Assembly: GCA_020631735.1 (NCBI GenBank)
Contig: CM036159.1
Location: 14,919,511 to 14,983,510, forward strand
Origin: Saccharum officinarum
Taxonomy: Eukaryota > Streptophyta > Magnoliopsida > Poales > Poaceae
Direction: 5' to 3'
Length of the DNA: 64,000 nucleotides
Below the pieces are notes generated by a model. It was not told the DNA's origin, did no database searches, and saw nothing but the letters and a program-made list of their open reading frames with translations. Below are positions 26,830 to 36,810 of this stretch, in pieces (position 1 is the stretch's first letter; the number at the start of each line of letters is the position of its first letter). The position numbers were made by a program, and so were the translations under genes.

Positions 26830-28021
26830 ACAGTAAACCGGGGCGAAGCGTAAAGGCTGGGTATTTGAGGCTTAAATAAAAGGCCGGCCCAGTTCGCAGA
26901 AGTAGGCCTTTTCTGTTTTATTTCGTCGGGTCCATTCATGACCTTTATACCACACCTAAAAGAACCGGAAAATATGTCCTAGAAAAACCTAAAATTTTAT
27001 GGGGCACTTATATTCTTACCCACCCTGCTTCAAAGTCTAATTATGATTTTATTTTAATTTTATTTGGCTTTCTGATTTTGTTCATGCTTGTTTAAAACGA
27101 AGGTAGAGTTTACCCTATTTCTAAAGTTTAGAGGAGTTGGTAATTTTCATAGAATCAGGCTAACAGTGTAAAGAGAACTGACTTCTCCATAGAATCGGGC
27201 TCATAGTGTAAAGGAACTGATTCTGTCATCTCATTTATTACATAAGAACAGCCTAGTAACGCCATTGCAAATGCCCTTATACCTATTTAACTGTCTTGTT
27301 TGTAAAGTCTTGTTTGACGGCACTCGTATTCACCAAAATCTACATGTGTTGGAGTAAATTAAGGTCAATACAAATACAGCCGAACAAGCTCTAAAGAAGA
27401 AAATCACAATTCCTGTGTATCCGAAGTCTAATATCCTCGCATGACACTCTGTCTACTCAGCATTGGCCGACTCAGTAGGGTGTTTTTTTTTGTTGCGAAT
27501 TACATAGCCGTGGGATGTGTCTTCACTGCAGCAACCAAATAGTTCTCCGAAACAGCTATATATATTGTTACTTCCTTTGTCTAAAATAAGTTCACATCTC
27601 ACTTTTCTTTTGAGGAATCAATTTTTTTAGATTTAATTAGATAGATATTAAAAAAATGTTTTTAGTATCAAAATTTGTATCTCTAAATAAATTTATTGTA
27701 AGACTATATTCTTTGATCAATCTAATCTAATGATAAATGTTAATAGTTTTTATATATTTGGCTAAACTAAAAAAGTTTGTCTTCTTGAGGATTGAGATGT
27801 GCCGAACCAGCTAACTATTTTTTTATATAGATTAATAAAACTGTATATCCTTTATATAATGCTCATTATATTACACAATACGTGAAGAGATCTACTCCTA
27901 CCTCGCAAGAAAGACTTTAACCGTGAAAACTGCAGAGTGGTGAGTGGTTAGTAGAGTGGCTATTAGCCTAGAGTACTAATAACTTTATAAATATACACGG
28001 AAGGAGATCAATTCAGTCCGT
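26830..28021. other. Intergenic, downstream of EGY3
   Basis: AT-rich, no gene. A degraded Stowaway-like segment starts near 27571 (cttcctttgtctaaaataag) and fades near 27810. The EGY3 3' UTR and poly(A) signals should lie in the last few hundred bases (minus strand) but no boundary can be fixed. Confidence 0.5.
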
Positions 28022-30120
28022 CTAGATGCCGCCTCTGAAGAATGGGTCGCCGAGGAAGGAGGCGGAGTAGGTGCCGCCGCCGTTGGGGAAGAGCGTGAGG
28101 AGGCAGACCAGGGCGAGCACGAACCCCCACGCGAAGCGGTCATTGCCGAGCGGCGTGATCTCGTCCTGCGCCGGGATCTCCTCCCCGCCGCGGATGAAGG
28201 TGGCGAAGAGGCCCCACGCCAGGCACAGCACGCTGCCGCTGATGGCGCCCACGCCCAGCAGGATGGACATGCCGAACGACAGCAGCGCCGCCGTGCCGCG
28301 CCCGAACAGCGCCTGCGCGATGCGCCCGCCCTCCAGCCGCCCGATCGGGAGCAGGTTCAGCGACGTCACCACGATGCCCAGGAGCCCCGCGAACGCCAGC
28401 GGGTCCACTGGCACGCCCACGCCCTCCACCGCGTTCGGGAGCACGTTCCCGAGCTCGTCGGCGTAGGGGCCGATCACCAGCTGCACGAACGACAGCAGCG
28501 GGTTGTTGTAGAAGAACTCCGGCCGCACGAACCTGAACGCCACCATTGCAGTTGCAAGTTTGCAACCAGTGTCAGTGTCAGTCAGAACGGGTGTCACGAA
28601 CGAACAGAAGACACGAGCGATGATGGTTGCATGCAGGACTCACAGGGCGTTCTCGTCGCCGTTGAAGCTGCCGTCAGCGATGAACGCCGAGACGGCAAGC
28701 ACCACCGACGTGACGTACGCGCTGGCCGTGCGCGCGACTGGTATGTCGAACAGGGCCTTCTTGTTGGGCAGCAGCGACTCGTAGTTGTTCATCACGCCGA
28801 GGCACCCCGTCCAGTTGGACGGCACGAGGAACGACGGGCTCAGCTTCACACCGTACTTCGCCGCCGTCAGCCTCGTCGCGATCTGCCATCACATGATCAT
28901 CATCAGCAGTGCACCACAAACGCTGCGAAAACATTCACAAGCAGCTGTGCACAGTAAGCCGGAGATTGTGCCGCCGACCGCCGTACCTCAGAGACGCCGA
29001 ATATCGTGAGGAAGCCGCCGAACAGAGGAAGCACGTCAGAGACGTAGTCGTCGAACGTGGCGCCGGGCTTGAGGAAGAAGCCGCTCATGAGTGTGATCGT
29101 CCCGAAGGTCGTGACCGCCAACGCCACGGCGCTGAGGTATCCCCACGGCGTGCTCAGCTTGGTGATGTCGAGCTGGAGGTCGATCTCTGCCTTGGGCTGA
29201 ACCATACAGACCTGCTTTGTGATGTCGGCGTTCTTCTCCTCCATGAACCAGAGGGTGACCTCTGTTCCGGCCGCCTCGGAGATCTTCTTCTCCAGCTTGG
29301 GCCGCACCTCCTCAATGGGCTTACGCAGGTTCCCGATGAAGATCCCGCCGTCGCCGAACCTCCGGACGTCCACCGCGAAGAACGTGTCGTACCCGAAACA
29401 GCTCTTCAGCTGCAATCGCCACGCCGCGTCGGCACCAATCAGTCAATCACCCAAGTTCAAATCTTTCTCCCATCTGGTAATCAAAATCAAGCAGAGCGAA
29501 TTCAGGAGGGCAATTACCTTGTTGAGGTCAAGTGCCTTGAAGGTCTGCTCCGCCAGCTCCAGCCTCTGCTTCTCCCGAGCCAGCTGGTCCTTTGCCAAGC
29601 CCCTGAACAGGCCGGCGACGGGGTTGGCGTCAGGCTCGCGGTCCAGCTCGCGGAGCTTCCTGTCGGCGCGCTTCTTCTCCAACTTGATGGCGGCCTCGAT
29701 GGAGGGATTGCCCATGAACTTCTTGAACTCCTCGTCTGACTTCCAGTCCACCTCCTGCTGCTCGTCCGTGCTCCTCTTCTCCTCGCCGCCGCCTTCTCCA
29801 TGGCCTCCCTTATCTGCCTCTCCAACATGAGCCGACGCCTTGGCCTCATCCACCTCGCCGACATGATGCGACGCCGTCGCCTCCTCTTGTTGCTCGCCGG
29901 AGGCCACGGAGACGGAGGACGCCGGGGCCGCCCTCTCCTCTTGCTCCTGCTGCAACGATCGCCTAACTACTGAACTACTCCTAAGCAGTGGCCGAAGAGG
30001 TGGCCTGTACTGGTTCTTGGAGAAAACAGGACTCCTGCTTACTCTTGGCATGGCTGCGATTCTACTGGTAGAAGCACTGCTGCTGCACAAGAGAGAAGAC
30101 GCAAGAGAGGCAGACGCCAT
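28022..30120 (-). CDS. EGY3: EGY3-like plastid membrane protein, inactive site-2-protease homologue
   Basis: Four exons: 29518-30120, 28987-29409, 28644-28882, 28022-28532, all GT-AG; 1776 bp, 591 residues. The N-terminus (MASASLASSLLCSSS) is a plastid transit peptide. It is followed by an acidic, glutamine-rich region and a charged helical region, then the GNLR motif (GNLRKPIEEVRPKL), several membrane segments in exons 2-4 and a hydrophobic C-terminus. Active EGY1/EGY2 proteases have HExxH after the first membrane helix; here that position reads GVSEIATRLTAAKYG, with no histidine pair, and the second motif reads LLPIGRLEGGR instead of the L-D-G-G form. This is the hallmark of EGY3, regarded as a pseudo-protease of the thylakoid or envelope membrane that is induced by heat and salt stress in Arabidopsis. 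The gene looks intact. Confidence 0.95.
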
Positions 30121-30578
30121 TGGGGACGAGCTGCAGCCTGCGGAGCTTGACAGTTCTGAGCTTGTTCTGCTTCTATTGTTTTGCTATGAGCGACCCCATG
30201 GGAGACCTTAAAAAGGTTTGGTATGGAGCAGTGGAGTGGAGGAAAGAAGGAAGGTTTGAGAAGGTGCGCGCTGTGCCGGAGGACTCGTGAAGAATGCGAC
30301 GGTCGGAAGTGGCTGATCTGTGCTGCGTGTAGTGGCTGAGTGGCGACGACGGAGTTGAGACCAAGGTGAGGCCCCCGGCTTATCCAACTGCCCGGGGAAG
30401 ATGCACACTTGGCGGCAGTTGGACGCGCTGCCTTGGAGCTCTGTGTGGGTCCTGCCAGCCTGAAAGGCTTCCTCAGTTTCATGTCATCAGCTCCTATGGA
30501 ATGCTCCCCCAATTTTTGATCCACCCTTCGGGTGGAGAAGCAGCAGCAGAAGTGTGTTCCGATTACTTCTGCCAAATA

Positions 30579-30708
30579 CTTCATTCGTTCCAAATTAGGA
30601 GATGTTTTGTTTTTTAATATGTATTTAGATATAGTGTATATATAAACACGTAGCAAATATAATGTATCTAAAAAAATTAAAATATCTTATAATTTAGAAT
30701 GAAGGGAA
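30579..30708. mobile_element. Stowaway-like MITE (130 bp)
   Basis: Ends CTTCATTCGTTCCAAATTAG and an inverted copy (ATAATTTAGAATGAAGGGAA), TA on both sides (30577-30578 and 30709-30710). Lies about 0.45 kb upstream of the EGY3 start codon. Confidence 0.8.
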
Positions 30709-30710
30709 TA

Positions 30711-31990
30711 ATAAATTTTGATATTGTCGTGACAACCTTAGATGTTGATTTTTACACCTACAACTCAAGGAAATGTGGTAATTCGTCAATTTATTTTTGA
30801 AATTTTACTAGAATTTTGTTTGTCTTTCGTGAACTCCAGAACTTTTAGAGAATTTTTTTGGAACTTCCGAACACCTCTAGAAGTAAGACAAATCTTTGTA
30901 ACCTTTGGACTTCGCTAATCTGATGCTTAGAAGATTGAAAGAAATTTCAGGTCTTAGCCTGTTCGAACACATACCCCCCACGCCCCGCCCCCCTCAACTA
31001 TAAACAATAAAACATAATAGATCCAATATACTGGCATTGATGATTCGAGTCTACAAAATTAAAGAATATATATTTATGATTATTGTGAGAATTTTTAAAA
31101 TATCTTTCCTTCCTAGTGCATCTCGTGATGATCAATGTAGAGGAGGCTCCTTTAGAAGCTAGAGTTAGTATTAATAAGATTGTTATTCATAACATATAGT
31201 TCTTAATTATCCACCTTGCAGTGCAATCCACTCTTTTTCCATGTCAAATCAGACGTCTTCCGTTGAATTCTATTTAACTTCAAAACAAAAAAGGGTCCAA
31301 AATCAATAGTCAATAGTATAATTAATGTGGTTGTTAATAACAATTACAACTAAACACTAGCAATATAGTGTTTATTCGCCTTTCTCTACCTTCTGTCCCA
31401 TCTTTTTTTTTTGAAACACAATACAACCACAGACGTATATACATACATACACACTCATACCTACAAACGGATCAAATCGATAGATCTCGAGATTGGGAAA
31501 ATCACCCTAGACGCTTCGCTGTGACCTACCACCAAAATGATGACACCATTAAATATTAAAATAAATCCAGAAAAATACGAGCACCCAAATCAAATAAAAA
31601 AATTAGGAGTGGGCACGCTCCGTCAAAAAGAACCTTACCATTTGATTTAGGCCCAATTTGCATATATCAAGTCCACAACGGCCAATGGACCGGTACCGGG
31701 CTCGATGGCACCACAACACACGCTATTTTCTAGTTGAGTCGATAGCAATGCAAAGTGCTGGACAAGAGGCAACAGTTTTATTGATTTGGATGAGTTAAGC
31801 TACAGATACAATTTTACAAGTGGTGGATCAAGAATATGAGTACATCTTATGAATAAGATACTAAGCCAGCATCGCAGGCATGTTATTGCCAAACATCTTT
31901 TGGTTCGGCAAATGCTCCAAACTAGGTTTTAGTCTGCCCTTCTTCACCTTCAAAATTGTACTTACACACAGGTAGCTGAACCTGGTGATG
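30711..31990. other. Intergenic between EGY3 and DUF3054 gene
   Basis: No gene seen. A poly-T/acac/tacat low-complexity stretch lies at 31400-31460. The DUF3054 3' UTR (minus strand) probably extends to about 31.8 kb. Confidence 0.5.
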
Positions 31991-32039
31991 CCGATAACGG
32001 ATAGGAACAATGCCCCTTTGCAGCTTCAGCCTTCAGACG

Positions 32040-35000
32040 TCACCACCTCCGCACCAGTGATGTGAGTAACTGCAAGACACCAGCGAAATGAGAAACAGCT
32101 CACAGGAACGAGGAAAACTGCTTACTGAAGAACAAAGAAACACAGAGCCACCTGTGTTTATCCTATTAGTTTAAGAGTTGTTCCAAGTTCCTACCTTGTG
32201 GGAAACATGAGTTCTCCATCCATATCACATATGAATCATAATCTAGCAATGGTTTCTCTTGCATTTAATGTCAACTCATTTTGTAAATGATAATAAGGAA
32301 TACAATCCGGCCTATCATCTTCTCCTAGTCCTGACCCTATTGCAAATATGAGCTTCTCCGTTCATAAGTTTTGATAATAATGTTGTGATGGGTTGAGGGA
32401 AAGCGAAGGGCATCCAATGATCCAAATGGCAAGCAGCTAATAGTCTAATACTAGTTTGGTTGGTACAAAAAAATTGTTATATTGATGAAAGAATAAATAA
32501 ATTGCATTTTCCATGTCATTTTATTGTTTGAACAATGAGAGCACATAAACCTTAAAAACAAGGTGCAACTGCATACATTTGTGATTGCCTGCTATGTCTG
32601 GAATTGTATCTAGTTACATGTTTACAGCACAACAAAAGAGATCCCAAGCTTTCTTCATGCTAAAACTAGATACCGTTGGTCAAATATATCATATATGTGC
32701 CAACAGTGCCTATGTTTGATGTTTCATAACGGATTTAGAATATTACAATGGCAAAATTTTCAGTGAAGCATTTTCAGTTCGTGAAACTACTGACCTCAAA
32801 AAGCTCAAAAGGACTTCCACGCCGGTAGACATCATCCTGCTGCTTTTGCTGGTTGGAAAGAAGTTGGGATACCAAGGCACGCCATGCAGTTAACAAGACC
32901 CCTGTACTTCCCATGGTTACCAAGATAAAAGGAGTTGGTGGAAGATGACCAGACGTCACTGCTCGGATAGCAAGTCCCAGCTAACACGAGAAAGAGAATC
33001 ATTGTAAACATCAAACATTATCCATCAGAAAACACACCGACTCTAGTTAATGAGACATGAAAATGTTGTAAAGTTCAGAACATAAGTAAATGCAGTTGTA
33101 CATTTAGATGAATGTACAAGACCACATGGGAAAAACAAGTGCCTGCTTTTAATTAAAAAAAAAAACTGCGAAAGTTTATCACCGTAACTTTTATGCAAGA
33201 TCTCCTAGAAAATCATAGTTTTTCTTGCTACTCAAATCACTATGTTGAAGGGCTGAACCATGTTAATTGCAATTTGACAGTATTGTATGTCCGACACTAC
33301 ACAAATGAAACAACCACTGGTTAGGCCTTGAGCAATGGATTGCTCTTCTGTCTAATTACAACTAGAAAATCATAGTTTTTCTTGCTACTCAAATCACTAT
33401 GTTGAAGGGCTGAAGCATGTTAATTGCAATTTGACAGTATTGTATGTCCGACACTACACAAATGAAACAACCACTGGTTAGGCCTTGAGCAATGAATTGC
33501 TCTTCTGTCTAATTATCATAGAAAAATCACTTTGCTCCAAATACTAGAGTAAATCACCCAGTAGTGTAGCTAGGAGACAGGAAATAGTCTGCTTGGAACA
33601 CTTGTTCAACTAATTAAAAAGCATCTACATTTGTTCCCAAAGAAAAGCATCTACATTTGTCTAAGAAATTCACACATTTCCTAGAGCTGGGTATTTGTAG
33701 CTTCAGAAACCCTTGGATCTGGAGCAGGAGGCATGTTGGTTGCAATTACATGACAGATGAGTCGTTTCGTTTATAGTTTGGACTAAATATAAATATTCAA
33801 ACCACTTTAATATAGTCTACAAACTGCAGATTTTCGATCTTGAAGCTGGAGCTATGCCAGACAAGCCCTTAGTGATGCCTACAAAACCTTATTAAGAGAA
33901 GTAGGTTTCTTATCAATAAGGCATTCAAGCATGGGTCGAAAATTTAGTTGGACATCCCCCAAGAGATTCATATGTGGTGGAAACAAACAAGAGAACCAAA
34001 TAGCCAAATACCTAGATCAAATAATTGCACGAATATATGAGACGCAGAAATAACTGTAGTTTGTAATGTACGACTGAAAGACAAATGCACTCATGCAAGC
34101 AACAGACAACAACGACGGATGACAGCAGATGGATACATGGGTGAAAGACTTCAGAAAGGCCTCAGCTTACAAAAACATTATTGACCTTGGATAAAAAGAA
34201 AAAAAAAAGCATCAAGATAGCATTTTCATCATGGCACATGCTTGAAACCGTAGGACTACATAACTGATAATTACCGGTATCCCAAGAGCCCATGATTTAG
34301 CTGCAGTGATAACAGCATTTCCCACGCCATTGCGCCCTTTCGCATCATCGCCAAATCCACCAAGGAGGTAGGCGCTCAGCAGCCACCCTGCAGAAGACCC
34401 ACATCCATGAGCAAACCATCCATTCGCGCGCCAGATGAACAGCAACCACGAAAAGGCCCCATTTCGGATTTCCCTAACCGGCAATGAAGGGGTCAGCTGT
34501 CTTGAACGTCTCCGCGTCTAGGACGGGCAGGCCATGGCTGAACCTCCCAATCGCGGAGAACAGCAGCAGGCAGAACACGTCCCCGCCGGCCAGAAGACCC
34601 AGCTTCCTGCGAACGAACGCGGGGCAGGAATCAGCGAACCGGGTCGAAGCAATGAGGCCACGGGAATGGGAAGGGCGCGTGTGACAGGATAAGGTACGTA
34701 CGCGTAGGAGACGAGCTTGGACTCGGCGCCCGCATCCCCTGGCTTCTCAATCTGGATGACGCCCTCGAGCGGCACGCCGTCGTCGGCGACGCGGACGAGG
34801 ACCGGGTCCTCGGTGGCGGCTGCCGCGGGGGCGGAGCCGGAGGGGCCCTCGCCCGCGGCGGTCGGGGTCGACGCGGGGCGGCGCGGGGCTTGGTCGGCGC
34901 CAGCACCAGAGAGCGCGAGGCGGTGGCGCACGAGGCGAGGGTTGGCGAAGAGCGGGTAGGGGTTGGTGGTGGAGGGCCCCGGCGGCTTCGACGGCAGCCG

Positions 35001-35045
35001 CCGCGCGGAGAGGGAGCCGTTCGCGGCCTGGCTGACGAGCAGCAT
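32040..35045 (-). CDS. DUF3054 family plastid membrane protein
   Basis: Five exons: 34702-35045, 34479-34606, 34275-34387, 32795-32980, 32040-32069; 801 bp, 266 residues, phase-consistent with GT-AG sites. I chose the ATG at 35045 (MLLVSQAANGSLSARR) because it opens a typical transit peptide; an in-frame ATG at 35123 is possible. After about 115 residues of Pro/Ala-rich and acidic leader come hydrophobic segments: LGLLAGGDVFCLLLFSAIG (about 117-135), GWLLSAYLLGGF (157-168), SWALGIPLGLAI (189-200) and TPFILVTMGSTGVLLTAW (210-227). The protein ends with the conserved SPFELFELLTSLVRRW tail, which is what identified the 30-bp last exon. Homologues are plastid or cyanobacterial membrane proteins of unknown function. 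The third intron contains a 157-bp tandem duplication. Confidence 0.9.
33205..33517. repeat. 157-bp tandem duplication in DUF3054 intron
   Basis: Two adjacent copies, 33205-33361 and 33362-33517, each starting CTAGAAAATCATAG, differ at only a few bases (gaaccatg/gaagcatg, atggattg/atgaattg). A recent local duplication. Confidence 0.95.
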
Positions 35046-35456
35046 CCTCGCAGGTGAGGAGGTGGCGCCGGTGGTGCCTGGAGGTGGGGAGGGAACCAGG
35101 GAGGGAGAGGGTTGGATTTGCACCTGGGTGGTCTAAATTTTGCTTTGCGATGGTCTTAAAATTGGGAACAGGAGGAGGCGAGGAGGTCGGAAGTCGGAAC
35201 GAACCACGATGGTGTGGACGAGGCGGCGGCCGCGGCGGGCCCGGGCAATCGTTTGATCCGGAGACGACGGTGACACGGAGGGAGGAACGGGAGGGGACAG
35301 GGGAGCCGTGTGCCCGTGTGTGTCCCTGTGATATCGGTCCATCCGGAAAAAGTAAAAAAAAAAAAAAACTGTAGGGATAGTCCACATCTCAATTCGAATA
35401 TTTAATATCTGGCTGTATGAATCCGGATACTCAAAATCGGATTTCTAATATGTACA

Positions 35457-35539
<83 letters not shown>

Positions 35540-36810
35540 AATGATCTATATCCGGTTCTGACATCCGAGAAAAACTATGAGATATAATACGAGATACAAT
35601 AAAGGATATCCGTCTATATCCGATCCGGTTTCATCCTACCTCCTCACATGGAAAACTTTGATAGGTGGCCGTGTTGTTTTATTATTCTCTCATCTCAGGG
35701 CAGATTTCCAAAAGTATTTTGACTCTAATCAGTTTTCTCCTAATTTTTCTTTGCCTTTGACGAAGATGAGCTTTAGCGGAAAAGGCTAGGTGGCTTCTAA
35801 TAAACGAAATAATATTTGTTCAGGCCATTGGTTTGTGTAGATGGATCCAATACAAAATAGATTTTTTTTTCTCTCTTTTTTTTGTGAGGATGGAAAGGGA
35901 GCCAGCGAACACTATAGGCAGTACCATTTGATGCTTGGATTCTGCACGAATTTATGACTTCTGCACCAAATTTGAACTATTTTTAATTGCTGTACTGCAA
36001 TATGACAAAATAATACACACCATGTCACCATCAATGATAACACCAAATTTACAGCTCCACTCAGAAGCTGGATAACAGGAAATACGATTTCTGATGCCAA
36101 TAAAAGTCGAGCAGATTTCCTGAATAACGTTGGGACCAATGATCCAAATTTTGAAAGGCACAAAAGATAGCATGGATTTTATGTTACCGATATTTCTGGA
36201 AGTTCCAAACTTCCATTTCGAAGGAAGAGCCAGGACTTCGAACTTTGCTTTCAAATTGTACCAGCTGTATAATATCCAGATGTGCAGCGTACCTCAAGAA
36301 CTATACTACCAAAGTAAACCATCGACTTGGATACTTACAATGCACGATTCACAATGCAACAATTCACAATCCATAATCATCAAGATATCGAAGGCCAAAC
36401 ATCTCAACATACAGTATACATGAAGCTTGGCACAATAGTCTCTCACAGGTGCATATTGATGGAGAAGACACTTGCAGCAGACAATCTTGGAAGTTCGAGA
36501 ATCAAAGACACCGAAAATGCTTTCCAACTGTACAGAAGTAACTTATAATGAGGTTATTATGCAACAATTGGCATGCAGGGAACCGGCAGAACATACAGAA
36601 CCATGCCCAGCTTGTGAACAAAGAAAGGGATCTGTTGATGCAAAAAAAGAGAATGGATGAAGACGATATGCATGTTACAAGTATATTCTCACTTTCCTTT
36701 TTGTAAGAAGACTGCAAATAAGAGATCACTAATAAAGAAAGCTCAAGTGATCTGTGTAGCGATGGGAAAGGAATCGGACCTAATACCGAGCTGTAGCACA
36801 AGCCATCAGG
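35046..36810. other. Intergenic between DUF3054 and AAED1-like gene
   Basis: Contains the DUF3054 5' leader and promoter (GC-rich up to about 35300), a poly-A run at 35350, a long (AT)n tract, and the 3' flank of the AAED1-like gene. ATCCGGAT/ATCCGATCC words around the (AT)n suggest an old transposon, not identified. No gene. Confidence 0.5.
35459..35536. repeat. (AT)39 microsatellite
   Basis: 78 bases of perfect AT dinucleotide, self-complementary and able to form a cruciform, about 0.4 kb upstream of the DUF3054 start codon. Confidence 0.97.

Noticed and set aside
28071..29830. Plus-strand frames up to 276 codons
   Set aside because: Antisense to EGY3 exons, whose junctions and motifs are unambiguous.
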